Positions 1 through 13,200 of a stretch of 64,000 nucleotides of DNA are shown here, one piece after another (position 1 is the stretch's first letter; every line of letters starts with the position of its first letter). Both the position numbers and the translations under genes were made by a program. The notes below the pieces were generated by a model. The model searched no databases, had not been told where the DNA came from, and worked only from the letters and a program-made list of their open reading frames with translations. The DNA comes from Toxotes chatareus (lineage: Eukaryota > Chordata > Actinopteri > Toxotidae), in NCBI GenBank assembly GCA_016801885.1, contig CM028896.1, positions 18,328,501 through 18,392,500 on the forward strand. The letters run 5' to 3'.

Positions 1-538
<538 letters not shown>

Positions 539-3500
539 TCAGAGCTGACTGCTGATTGGCTGGAAGGGAATGGTGCAGACAGTCCATTGGCTGAACACGG
601 GGGAAGGGGCAGGGGCCGTTGCCGAGGTAGATGAAGGCTCCGAGGGCTGTGATTGACCCGTTGCTTCTGTTGTCGCCGGGTGGAACAAGTTGGTCTGCAA
701 CACAGCGATTATGTCACAGTGAGATTTTTACCTTCAGACACTAAAATTACAAACACGTAAAAAATAAAGCTCAGGTTCTAACAACACAAACTAAAGCTGG
801 TTGTAAAACACTGTAAGAAGTTATCAAACAAAAAACATCTGAAACAAGGACTTTAAATTACCTTGGTACAGATGTTCGCACATAACTGCAAAGAGAAAAA
901 GTAGAGTTTATCATGACATCTGAGAAAACTATAAATTGACTTTTACAAAATTAAAAAAATGTTTACTTTATTTCAGCATTGAATTTAAACCATATTTTTA
1001 GTATTTTTAACCCAAATTAGCTTCAAGCTAAACCATTAAAAACTTTCTAAATGAAAAAACCTTCAACTACAAATTCAAAAAGTAAAATGACGTCGTCTGC
1101 AAATTTAAAAACTGGCTCTATCTAAATGTTACTGATGAATATTAATAACCAGTGATCGCTGCTCAGACTGGGCGGGGCAGTCCAGTCTTTCAGAGGTCGC
1201 AGGGGGCTCCCGCATGCCCCGCCTCTCACTGACTCTGACACTGTCTCCATGGCAACCGCTGACAGCCGGAGCATGGAGGCGGGGCTAAACAAAGAGGAGT
1301 AGCGCATCCAGAGACGGAGAGCACTCTGGTTGGCGGACAGTGAGAAGGGAGGGGTGAAGTCAGAGAAACACCATTGGCTGGATGAAACACAGAGGGAGGC
1401 TTCTGATTGGTCGTAGGTCCGAACACTCTGAGCTGACTGGAGGAGGAGCAAGGCATCCTGGGAAGAGGAGCTGGAGAGGAAACACTGAGTCATGTTGTGT
1501 GTAATTAAAAGTCAACATGTTCTAATGTAAACAAAACTGATATATTCATATTCAGTTTATCTAAATTTCATATGTTTACAGATGTCAGTGTAAACGTGTG
1601 AAATATATTTGTTTTATTTACATTACTGAAGCATAATTTAAATAACTGCCATTATTCAGCATTTTCTATGATTAAAGTGACGTTCTCAAAGATGAATGGA
1701 TTTATCATTTAAATGTAAAATAATAAGTATTTAATAAATATTATTATTATTAATCATTAAGTACTATTATTTACATTATCTCATATATAACGTACGTACA
1801 TTTTAAGAATACATTAGATTTAAGTGTTTAACATTATAATCCATATATTTTTTAGTAGCCGACGGATTCCTGATCATTAATGAACATCTGATCATTATTA
1901 CAAACATTTTCTTATCAAAGTTTCTTTGTCAGAGTTGAACTGGTTAAAGTTGAGTTCCTCTCTGTCTCTGCTTCACTGTGGAGCACCGACCGCATGTGTG
2001 TTCTCTTTGTTTTGCCATGGTTTGCTGTGTCCTTGTTCGTGTCCAGGTTGTGGTCTCTGAGCCTGGACAGGGGACAGAGACCGGTCTCTGTTCAGGGACA
2101 GAGACCACTCTGATTCAGTTTCTTCTGCACACTGTGTGATCCTGTGCTTCGCTCTGATTGGTCTTTGGGAAACAGTGTGAGACTGGTCAGTGTGTGTCTG
2201 AGGGGGCAGTTAGTCTCAGCACCAGCTGCCACAAGGGGCAGCTTTCAGGCCTGTGGGGTGTGCAGGGGGCTGGATTTAACGTGCTACAGGAATTAAAAAT
2301 AAATTCTCTCTCTCTGATTAGTTCTTGTCTCTCATCCTCTCTCACCTGTGTTGCAGTAGGGGGGCTCTGTAACCATTCTGCCTGACGACACTGACGGCCT
2401 TCTCCGATTGGCCAGTTCCTTCCATCTCTCTCCTTCTGTCTTTCCTCTGGTTGAAGCTGTGCAGCATCAGCGGCGCCTCCTTCTCTGCTCCTCCTCTCCT
2501 GAAGGAAACAGCCATCTGCCCAATAAACCTCCCAGGATCCTCCTCTTCTTCTACATCTTCTCTGTTTTCTGGAAAAACAAAGTCTTCTCCTACATTCGTC
2601 CTCCTCCTCTTTCTCCCCCTCGCCTCCTCATCACCTCGGCTCCTCTCCTTCCCCTGCTCTGACTGGAGGGAAGAGGAGGTGAAACAGGAGGGAAGAGGAG
2701 GTGTGGATGAGTCCTCACTGTCTGATGATGAAGAAGCGTAGATGACAGGTTGGATGAGGGCGGGGCTACAGGAAGAGATAGAGGAGGAGGAGGCAGCCAA
2801 AGCTGAAGACCAAGAAACAGAGGAAGTACAGAAGTTTGGTTGCTGTTGTTGTAGCAGTGGTTTTTCACAATAAAAGACAGTAAAAATATAACACGTGACA
2901 CCTGCAGTGATTCAGCAGGAAAGTGAAAGTGTTTGTGTCTGTGTATTTAACGGCTTCAGCTCCACGACCAGCTCCTGGTCTTCAGATGATCTGGACCAAC
3001 ACGATGTTCTCATCCAGGTAACTTTGTTCTGTGAGCGCAGGTTGATTTGTTGAACCTGGATCGTGGATGGATGAATCACATGACTGCAGGTATATTAGGT
3101 ACGTGTGTAGGACAGCCTCCCAGCATACACTGGGGCAACAGGCTGTTTGACACTTTGCTTCTCTGTGATAGACGCACGCAGACGTTTCACCGATCGTCAG
3201 CCCACAGCAGCTGGAATTAAACCTCTTCTTAAAATAATGCAGGTGTTTCACACCTGTAACCTATAGCTTCTCTCGCAGTCTCCAATCAGCTGTGTGACTT
3301 TCTACAGAACAATCAGAGATCTGAGGATTTTCATGCTGCTGTAAGCTGACCTGAACGCAGACGTTAGACGTGGTGGAACCATCTTCCAGTCTGGGTCTGG
3401 TTCTAGGTCTGGGAGGCAGACCTGCTCCATGTGATAAACCTTAGAGTCCGTTCTGGTTCAGGTTTTCCTTGAGCCATCTCCTAGTTAAGCTGCTATAGGC

Positions 3501-5358
3501 TCAGACTGCTGGGGGACTTCCCATGATGCATCTCTCTCCTGACTCAGCTCCTTCTCTCCTCTCTTCTCTCAGAGCTGTGGAGTGTGGATGTGGATCAGTG
3601 GGCCACCTCCTGCCCCATCATTACTCTCATTAATTATTATGATTAGTCTTATTATTGGGACTTTTATTATTGTTGCTATTAGCCTTATTGTTTGTCCTGT
3701 TACTAATCCTATTATTGTCTTGTTGTTATCATCAGTGTTGTTGTTGTTGTGTGGAACCTGGACTCTGCACTCTGTAAGAAAAGCCCTGAAATCATTTCTG
3801 CTACGATTCATCTAAATCAATCAGACTCGACTCGCCTCCTGTCGCAGAGCGCTGGGAACATCAACCTGAACACTGGACAGGTTTGACAAGAGGACAGAGC
3901 TGACCACAAGACTTTCAATGTCCTCTGAGTGTTTGGGTCCTGCACTGTCACGGTGAGGTGACGCTGTACTGATCGCTGAGCAGGTAAACTGAACATACGA
4001 CTGCAGCAGCTGACGGCCTGTTTGTTTACATAATGTGTGATATCCCATCAGCCCAGCGTAGAGCTGAAAGAAGTAATCAATAAGTAAATCAACTAAAAGA
4101 TCCTGTGGTTTCAGCTCGTCCAGAGTCTGACTTCCTGTTTCTGTGAGTGCGGTGGCGGCTGAAGCAGGAAAATCAGTCACGTGTTTCGATGCTTCGTTTC
4201 AAACTGGTTTTCACACAATTAACTCGTTAATCATCAATCAATTAATGGCAAAAATAACTGATCAACTAATCAACTGAAAAAAAGAAAAGTGTCTGTGAAT
4301 GAGACAGAGAAGGAGGAGATGAAGGAGGAGGCTGACACAACTCACACGGAGACCAGGCTGCTCCTCTTCCTCTCTGCCCGGTCCCCCTTTTCTTCCTCCT
4401 CTTCCTCCTGCTCCTCCTCTCCAGAGAGTCCAGACGACGGCCGAGAGAAGCCAGAGCTCCTCGCAGGAGACGTCGCACCTCCAACCGGTGAGCCGAGAGG
4501 AGGCGAGGCAGGAGGGAGGAGCAGGGACACTGGGGGGGAGGGGGAGGAGCAGGAGGAGAGGGGATAGAAGAAGAAGCTACAGGGCTGGGATGAAGCAGTG
4601 GAGAAACAGGTGGAGGAATGTGAGCTGAGAGAGGAGGAGGTGAAAAGACAGAGGATGCAGGAGGAGGAGAAACAAGACAAGAAGACTGATGATGAAGAAG
4701 AGGAGGGAGAGGACCAGGAGCAGAGGAAACAGGGGGAGAGGAATCGAGGAAAGGAGGAGATAAAGGGACAGTAAGGGTGAAGGTTGGAGTAGAAGAGGAA
4801 GAAGGTGGAGGAGGAAGAGGAGTAGGTGTGGAAGAAGGAGCAGAAGAAAGAAGAGAAGGAGCTACAGGAAGAGGAGGAGAAACTGGAGGAGAAGGTGAAA
4901 TAAAAGGAGCAGAAGAGACAGATGGAGGCGGAAGAGAAGGAGAAGACAAAGAAGAAGGAGGAGAAGAGGGGAGGGACATGGGATGAGGAGGACAGAGAGC
5001 AGGCAGGGGGGGGGGGGGACAAGTGAAAGGAGGAGCAACAGGAACAGAAATTAAACAAGGAGCAGAGGAGGAAGAGGAGTCACAGGGAGGAAAAGGTGAA
5101 GAGGAGGAGGAGCTCCAAGGAAGCGCAGGAGGAGAGAAAACTCCTGCAGGAGGAGAAACAGCAGTCAGCACTTCCTCTGCAACGACGTTAGAAACAGAAA
5201 CAACTGCGAGCCAATGAAATCCACTGATACACACCCGACTGTGCCTCCACGTCATCGTCACCCTCATCAACCAATGGAAGAACGGGAGGCGAGGTCGCAG
5301 CTCCCAGGCCCCGCCCCTGGTCGTCACTCTCATTCAGTGTTAGTGGTCGAGAGAGCAT
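539..5358 (-). CDS. Unrecognised Pro/Ser-rich protein, six-exon model, 610 aa
   Basis: I do not recognise this gene. Model exons, in coding order: 5358-5235, 5176-4346, 2802-2346, 1470-1230, 885-862, 694-539. Every junction is GT-AG, phases match and the total is 611 codons with stop. The start is an ATG in a good context (ACCATG). Predicted protein: an acidic N-terminus; a Pro/Ser-rich stretch of about 230 residues; a Leu/Arg-rich helix followed by a basic cluster (RRKRRKKR, a possible nuclear signal); a Ser/Asp/Glu-rich part with KRRR; a serine/hydrophobic segment; and a Ser/Thr/Pro-rich tail. No catalytic motif is visible. Weak points are the 58-nt first intron, the T before GT at the exon 2 donor and the 24-nt fifth exon. 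Purine-rich low complexity on the plus strand (4.3-5.1 kb) opens several frames, so exon 2 could be partly wrong. It is divergent from the UGT gene. Confidence 0.45.
3385..3740. repeat. Dispersed repeat, copy A (second copy at 21.85 kb)
   Basis: About 350 bp is closely similar, in the same orientation, to 21850-22135. The shared core runs from GGGAGGCAGACC through CATGTGATAAACC and CTGCTATAGGCTCAG to a TTATTATTATGATTA-like tail; the tail diverges into ATT/GTT repeats. It lies in the large intron between exons 2 and 3 of the unrecognised gene. It looks like an unclassified fish interspersed element. I see no ORF and no clear terminal repeats. Confidence 0.75.
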
Positions 5359-6707
5359 GGTGGAGACTGGCACAGAGAGAGAGAGAGGGAGGGAGACTTC
5401 CTGGGACCAGCTGTGTGATACGGTGGTTTCACTGGTTTAAACGAGTTAAGAACCAGTTTGAAATCATCGTTTTTAAACAGTGACAGGCGACTGTAATGGA
5501 AGACCTCCTTATTTACCAAACAAAACACAGTGCAAACTGTCCATGTTACACAGTATGCTAATTATAGAAGGAAAAACAAAAAAGTCCAGTCATAACAATG
5601 ACTCATTTATTTCTTGCAAATATCTCTTAACGAATTTGTTCTGTTATTAGGAAACGTAACACAACTCAAACAATTTCTGCTAAAACACATTTGGTTTCTT
5701 TCAGACTTGAAATTAATTATCTCCTCAAACCACGTGAACTTTCAGGTTATTTAAAACAAACAAACAAAAAAAGACTTTCACATTTAAAACACATTCAGAA
5801 AGGCTGCAGCTGATTTTGCTTCCTCTCGCGAGATGTCACCTACTCCCGCTGGAAAGATCCCAGAAATTTTCGCGTAAATCTGCAGATTTCCCTGTCAGCA
5901 CTTTAACTACCGACTCTGACGGTTTTATGTCGTCACAGCGGGATTCTGCGTGACGTAACACGAAGGGAAACTCGGAGAAAGCGGGAGAGTTGCGGGTCGA
6001 AGTGAGGATAAACTGGATTTGATGGAAATAAAAGGAAACTGATAGAGCTAGCTGCGGCTAGCAGCCGTTAGCAGGCTTTACTGTGTGTGAAGCCGTTAAA
6101 CCGGAACAAACTGGGAGATTTTAACGGGTCTTTTTTACCTTTTTCAAGCCCGACGGGTCCGTTAGTCTCTGTTAAATCCTCTTATCTCTCATTTTAGGAG
6201 GTTTACCGGCAGGAAAATGCCGAAGCTGGCCGGTATTTGCAGAAGAATCTGTCCCCGTTATCACATCAGACCGGTGTCAAGTTAAAGTCAGTTACACCGA
6301 CTGAACTTCCAGTAGGAGTGCCTTCCGGTGGAAGTTCCTTTTTTTTTTCAAAGTAAAAGCAAACAAATGAAACAACATGGAAATAAAAAGTGACAAAGAC
6401 TATTTCTGTTTATCAGACTACCAGTTTGTCTGTCAATCAGTCGTCAGTAATAATAATAATCAATCAGTCTGTCAGATAAAACACTGAAACGTGATCAGCT
6501 GTAAGTTTTAACGAGGGCTGATGCAGTGAGTGCAGCTCTTATCTGTAACTGACCTCTGATCAGTTTGGACTTTGTGCTGCTGGACGTAAACCTGCTGCCA
6601 TTTTGTTTGTCTTCAGACTTGTGACAGCAAAAAAAAAAAATAGCAACAACAAATCCAAAACTTCGTCCACCACAGTGTTGTCGTCGTTTTGTTTTGTTTC
6701 ACCCAGG
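5359..6707. promoter_or_regulatory. Divergent intergenic region with CRE-like site and CpG-rich stretch
   Basis: This 1.35 kb separates the start of the minus-strand unrecognised gene from the start of the UGT gene. Positions 5820-6240 are locally CpG-rich (CTCGCGAGA near 5826, TTCGCG near 5870) and contain a CRE-like TGACGTAA at 5951-5958. No TATA box is obvious. Non-coding first exons of either gene may lie here. A poly-T run at about 6341-6349 and a poly-A run at about 6631-6640 flank the UGT side. Confidence 0.4.
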
Positions 6708-9294
6708 ATGCAGAGTTTCCTGCCTGTCCTCGTGTTCCTCCTCCATCCCCTCGCTCCCGCAGATGGTGGCCGTGTGCTGGTGTTTCCAGGCGAATACAGC
6801 CATTGGTTGAACATGAAGAGCATCATGGAGGAGCTGGTGAAGAGGAACCACTCTGTCACTGTTTTAGTTTCTGATGCATCACCATCCATCAGCTACAACA
6901 ACACCCGTGATGCCGCCATGTTCAGCTTCCTGGTTTTCAAGGTGATGTGCAGTTCAAAGACGAGTGAACTGGAGTTCAGTGGATTTCAGCTGAGTTTTGA
7001 TCTGTGTTTGTTCTGTTCTCCAGGTTCCATTCGACAGATCCGAGTATCATGGCCTCATGGAGGAGTTTATCAACTTCTCCATGTACAAGTCGCACGTTTC
7101 CTCTCCACTGCAGACGTTTTTCAGGATGTCTGATTGGATGCGACGGATCACTGACTTGGGAATGCGACAGTGTGACTCCATGTTAAAGAATGAGCAGCTG
7201 ATGGCGACTCTGCGGGCCATGGCGTTCGATGCCGTCCTGCTCGACCCGATGGTGATGTGCAGTGACCTGGTGGCCGATGTGCTCAACCTGCCACTCATCA
7301 TTTCGCTGCGCTTCTCGTTCGGCGGCGTCCTGGAGCGACACTGCGGCCACGCGCCAGCGCCGCCGTCATACGTCCCTGCCACTCCGCTGCCATACAGCGA
7401 CCACATGACGTTTGTAGAGAGGCTGATCAATGCGTTGACGTACGTTTTCACATCAGTGATGTCTGAAGTGTTCTGGAGGTTAACACTGGATAAGTACTAC
7501 AGTGAGGTCAAAGGTCAGTGGACATGGGGGGAACAAACCAGCTGTTGGTTCTCACAACGTCTTTGATTTAAAAAAAAAAAATTATACATTTATAAATAAG
7601 TGTTATCGATCTCCTCCATCGTTGGTTCTGTACGGAGGCCCAGAGGAGACAAAATGTTTACTGTTAAACTCAAATTAAAATATTTGAAACAGAAAAATTT
7701 ACAAATCTGAAAACGAGATTTTAAACTGACACAAAGTTCAAAAGGTTGTGAGTGAAAATGTTTTTGAAAAAAGAAAGAAAAACTTTTATTTTGATGTTGG
7801 ATTTTACTAACCTGTCCCTTCAAATTAAAAGTCTCATGGTGCTGTTTCCTGTGTGGACAGGAACTCCCAGCAGCGTCTGTGGGACTCTGGGGAAGGCCGA
7901 CATCTGGCTCATGAGGACTTTCTGGGACATCGAGACGCCACGACCGACCCCGCCCAACTTCAAATACGTGGGTGGTCTGCACTGCAAACCAGCCAATCAG
8001 CTGCCAGAGGACATGGAGGCATTTGTGCAGAGTTCGGGCGACGCCGGTGTGGTGGTGGTCTCCTTCGGCTCCATGGTAACCAACCTGACGACAGAACGCG
8101 CTGATGTCATCGCCGCGGCCTTTGGACAAATCCCGCAGAAGGTTAGAAGCTCCACCCACTCAGACATAGAGTTCAGGTACTTCAGGAAATCTCAGCTCTC
8201 ACCTGATCGTGGAGACGTTTGACTCTTTACACAGTTTTAATCTTTGATGTATTTAAAGTTTAAATGTGAAAAATCCTGAATCCCACGTCGAGATGTTTCC
8301 CATTAAAAGAATCTGAATCTGTTATCAGGTCATCTGGAGGTACAGCGGAGAAACTCCCAAAACTTTGGCTGCGAACACAAAACTTTATGAGTGGATCCCT
8401 CAGAACGACCTGCTGGGTAAAACCCGCTCGTTTGATCAAATAATAAAACGGCGCAGGTTTTAGTGTCGGTGATGTTTCTGTTGATTTTTACTGTAAAATG
8501 TTTCAGACTCCAACGATCTGACTTTAACGGATCAGGAATATTTGTGTGCTTATTAACTTCACATCAGATATTTCGTTGTGTCACTGCGTGATCTCAGGGT
8601 TTCCTTCCTGTCAGGTCACCCAAGGACCAGAGCGTTTGTGACTCACGGCGGCACCAACGGTTTGTACGAGGCTGTGTATCAAGGCGTGCCGCTGGTCGGA
8701 ATCCCGCTGTTCGGCGATCAGTCCGATAACCTCGCTCGGTTGAACCGCCGCGGTGTCGCCATCGTCCTCGACTTCAGCTGCATGACGGCCGGTGAGCTGA
8801 AGGAGGCGCTGCACGCGGTCATCAACCAGCCGGGGTGAGGATGACGTCACAGGAAGCTGAATTCATTAAATATCTCCCACTTTAATTTGTTCTACTTTTT
8901 ACAAGTATAGAACTGTTCTATCCTTTCACAGTAAAAGCCCTGCCTTCCTGCTGAATCAGAGAACTGTATTCTGACAGGAACAGTAAACCAGTAAACTTCC
9001 TGTGTTGCGATGCTCAGTTACAGGTCCAGCATGCAGCGTCTGTCAGCGCTGCACCGCGACCAGCCGGTGGCACCGCTGAGCGCCGCCGTCTTCTGGGTGG
9101 AGTTTGTGATGCGACACGGAGGAGCGCGACACCTGCGGCTGGCGTCACATGACCTGAACTGGTTCCAGTATCACAGTGTGGACTCCGCCACAGCCCTGCT
9201 GCTCATCATGATGACTGTGTGCGCCCCCTGCTGGGCAGGCGTCCGCTGTTTCCTGCGGCGCTGCAGACGAGGAGGAAAAGAAAAGAACGACTGA
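6708..9294 (+). CDS. UDP-glucuronosyltransferase, UGT2-like, 529 aa
   Basis: ER membrane enzyme that transfers glucuronic acid from UDP-glucuronate to lipophilic acceptors (phase II detoxification, steroid and bile metabolism). Exons: 6708-6941, 7024-7513, 7861-8141, 8329-8416, 8615-8834, 9018-9294; all GT-AG, 530 codons with stop. Seen: an N-terminal signal peptide; the catalytic-type histidine in GEYSHW; the partner aspartate in DAVLLDP; the UDP-sugar signature [17 protein letters not shown] followed by [11 protein letters not shown]; a C-terminal membrane helix; and a lysine-rich tail (KEKND) of the ER-retention type. Length equals the family norm. Exons of 88 and 220 nt match mammalian UGT2 exons 4 and 5. 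The usual long exon 1 is split by an 82-nt intron, and exon 3 (281 nt) equals a fusion of the usual second and third exons. UGT5-type fish paralogues remain possible, but gene structure and YTHDC1 adjacency favour UGT2. Confidence 0.9.
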
Positions 9295-10224
9295 AGAGTT
9301 TTATTCAGATTCACTTTATCACGTTCTACGTGTCGATGAATTCAAACACTCGTTAACTTTATTTTCATCCAAACAAAAGAAAAAACTCCACTAATTTTAC
9401 TTCAGGCTTTTATTTTGTACAAAAACAAGCACAGGCTCCGCCTCCTCCTGTCTCAAAGAGGAAACAGTTTTTTCCTCAGATGTTCTCGCTGAGACTGAGC
9501 ACAAATCAGTTTAACCTGCTGCTGATCGATAAACAATAATCGTTCAGTCCAAGTGAAACTGATCAGGACAAACAGGAAGTTGCGTCGACACGAGTCGATC
9601 ATGAGTAACTGAATTAAACAAAATGAAAAAATAATGTGATTTCCTGTTTATTTTTTAAAGCAGTTACTATGAATAAACCTGGAAACAAAAATAAATAAAT
9701 GAACTGAAGAACAATGAGTTTAACATTTAAAATTCAAAAGACAATAAAAACAAAACAGGAAACACTGTCCAACCTTTCATAATAAAACAAGCTATGACTG
9801 CAGAAAGTCACCGTTTCATGGTGTGACCCCTCAGGTTTCTGTGACGAACCCTCAGAGGGCCTCGACCCTCACATTAAAACTCTGGACTAAAATTTAGAAA
9901 AACATTAAAACAGATGTTGACAGAGGTGAGATTCTTTTATTCTCACGTGTTTAACGTGTGCAGCAGAAACATGTATGATGGAGCCATGTGACAGACGTGT
10001 GCCTGTGCTGTGATGATGTCACAGGATCACAAAATAGGAGTTTCGACCAAAATCACCAAAACCTCAACAGAATTTTATTTTTAGATTTTTTTTAAAAAAT
10101 GTGATGATGTCATCGTGTAGCTCTTTTTTGTTTTCATAATTTTCAACAGAAACAGGAAACCAGCCAAAACCACCACTATCAAAACAACCACGGCTAGAGA
10201 CTGACAGGATGTGACATCATCCAA
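9295..10224. other. Convergent 3' regions of UGT and ythdc1
   Basis: No coding exon is seen. The region lies between the UGT stop codon and the ythdc1 stop codon and should hold both 3' UTRs. A minus-strand AATAAA equivalent at about 9410 (TTTATTTTGTAC context) could end ythdc1. Several plus-strand AATAAA matches (about 9688 onward) are possible UGT ends, but the region is AT-rich. Confidence 0.4.
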
Positions 10225-13200
10225 TCACCTGCGGTACCGCCCCCTCTCCTTGTCCCTCTCTCTCTCTCTGTCCCTCGCTCTCTCTCTCTCTCTCTCACGA
10301 CGCGGTCCGCCACGTTCCCGCTCACGCTGACGCTCGCGCTCACGCCGGCTGCTCACCACCGCCTGTGTCCGCCGCAGGAAGTCATCCACACGCATGTCGT
10401 AATCGTGCTGCGTGATGGGGGAAAAGCGTGAGAGAAGACATCAGAGCGATCGCTGATTAATAAGAAGTGATCAGACTTCATTGATCTGCTGTTGCAGTGA
10501 CAGGAAGTGGAACTGACCGGGCTGGATGCGAAGGCGCGGTGTTGCGGCGCTCTCTGCTTGTCTCTGAAGCGGGGGGGTGGAGCCTCGTGTGGCGGCAGGG
10601 GGGGGTGGTGGTGGTGGTGGTATGCCTGGTGAGGGGGTGGGGGGGGGTGGCTGTGGTGGTAGTAGGGGGGATGATGGGGTGGTGGCTGCTCCACACCAGG
10701 GTACGCCGCCTGATGACACATACATGACATCATTAGTGTCTGCTGTCAATAACCTGATCAATCAGGAAACTGAATCAATAACTGAGTCATACCAGAGTCT
10801 GCCAGGGAGCGGGGGGGCCGACACTGTGGTGGTAATCCCTCATGTAGTCGTTATAAGACTGAAACAGGAAACACAGGTAAACACAGGTGAGCGTGCCTCA
10901 CGCTGAGGCTAACATGCTAACGTGGCGGACTCACCCCGTTGAGGAAAACATCTCGTCTGACGCTGGAGAAACGTCTGCGAGCAGAAACAGAGACGGGACA
11001 GGTGTCAGGTTCTCGCTCTAAGCTTCGGTCCACGTCACATTTACGTCGACGGAACTTTGTTTTACTCGCCATCGATTTTTCTCAAACTACACAACTTAAA
11101 TTAACAATTTCAAAATAAAAGTTCTCACAGACTTTTCAGTTAATGTTTTTCACAGATTTCGTTTTGCGGCACAGAAACTTTTTACAGCTCAGAGCTCGGC
11201 TCCTGTGAGGTTTGTACACTGTGTCCGTGCTGCTGTAGCTCCGCCTGCTGTCTCAGGTGAGTGATGAGGTGAGACTCACCTGTCCACCGGCTGGTTGCGA
11301 AGGTCCTGGATGAACCCTGAAAACAAAACAAATTCCTCTGTTAAATTTGATTTTGAAGTTTCTCTCAGCGGAGAATCAGACGATTCGTCCGAAGGAAAAA
11401 GTGCAGAATCACAGTCGACACAAAACTGAAGCCAGAAAATAAAACCAGTCAAACAAACGCCGTGAAAACATCCGCTCAGAAAAAACTGAGAAATAAACTT
11501 TAATATTCAAGTTAATTTCAAATTAAAGTTGAATCCCTAAAACATTGAAACTTGATTTTTAAAGAAACGTTTGAAGTTACGAGACGTTTGATCACAGTTT
11601 CACAACAACAACATGTGAATGTCAACAATCAACCATAGACTGAGTTTTTGGAATCAACGACCTGCTCGCTGGCTGAAGTCCGGGGGACCATCGGCTCGCG
11701 GCCGCTTCCTGCCGTGGAGGTCGTACTCTTCAAGCCGACGCCTACGTAAACAAGTTCACAAGTAAGAGACACACATTCACACAAATACACACTCACATCT
11801 ACATTAACTCACACTCAGTCGGGTCAGAGTTCAAACAGAAAAACTGTCAGTGCTTCACCAAAAGTGATTCGCGCTAAAATTTCTGCTAAAACCACCTGAC
11901 GCCTGATGATGTGTCTCAATCGTCCAGGTGACAGGTGTGTGCAGACATTTTATCTGCGTTCATCTAAAGCACCAATCAGGCTCTGAGGATCGGGGGGCGG
12001 GGCCGTGCTGCCCTCTGGGTGTAAACACAGTGAACTGATGCCTGTTTGGATTCTGACTGTTTCACATTCAGCTTCACACACAATCGTCAAAAAAATAAAC
12101 AAAGAAGAAGAAACCTCTGAAAGGAACAACATACCGCTTGTGTTGTTTATGTGGGAGGGGCTGTTTGTTTGTGTCAACAACACTTTTCACCATAAAAAAC
12201 AGTTTCTCTCCTCATCAGTCCATTAAAGGTTTTTTTTAAACAACCCTCTTATTTGACAGGGTGGAGGGGGGTGATGATGATGATGGTGATGATGGTGCAG
12301 TCCTGTCAATCAATAATCAAGGCCCCGCCCGCTCTCATCCCAGCCCCGCCCCCTCCAGACCAGCAAGTCCTGAAACAGAAACGACGGAGTTTCTCTCGTC
12401 TTTCTGTCGCTCCGTCCGTTCTGGATTCTCTTTTCTTTCCTCCCCTCGTCTTCTCCACCACTCACACACTTTATATTCAGTCCATCAGCGACACACACAC
12501 ACCAACAAATATCAAGTCTGTTGTTAACAACCAGCTCAGTCCTGATTCACTGTGTGTGCGTGCGTGTGTGTGTGTGTATGGGTGGGGTCATAATAAAACT
12601 GTCCTTTCATTGGGGGGGGCGGCGGGGGCGGGACCATTTATTCAGTCAGGATTTTTAAGGCGTCTTTTCCTTTGCGTATTTCTGTAATTTTACCTTAACT
12701 GAACCAGTGAAGCCCCGCCCCCTCAGACACATTAGACCCTCTCATTGGATGTAGTCCAGAAGCCCCGCCCCTGTTCGACCAACCTGCAACACCTTCTCAA
12801 AGACCAGAACCAGTCCGCTGGACGCTCAGACAGTCCCTCACTTTCTCTCTCTCGCCCCTCCCCCGTCCCTCCCCCACCCCCTCCTCCGTCAGTCCAGCCA
12901 GTGACGCTCGTCCTTTCTGCTTTTATTCTGAAAGGGTCAGCCACAGTCCAGCTAAAGGCCAAATATTTAGATTTTTATCCGTACGAAACTCCTGCAGAGA
13001 AAAGAGCTTCAGAGGAGAAATTCAGCAACAACACAATTAAGAAAATTCAACTTCTCACATCTCGGCCGCAGCTCGGGCGATGTCAAACAAACAAAAGCAA
13101 AATATATGTTCAAATTATATATTAATTTGACAAAAGAAGAAATTAATCAAATTAAAGTGTGACTTAAACTAAAATATGAGACAAAAATTTCAGAATTAAA

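Noticed and set aside
4289..5217. Plus-strand Glu/Gly-rich ORFs and a 238-residue minus-strand Ser/Phe ORF
   Set aside because: They are alternative frames of purine-rich low-complexity DNA; the minus frame ending in LRRGALASLGRR is the one that joins neighbouring exons in phase.
12253..13125. Plus-strand ORFs of 126-144 residues in ythdc1 intron 10
   Set aside because: No splice support, homology or codon bias; they lie antisense in a GC-patchy intron.
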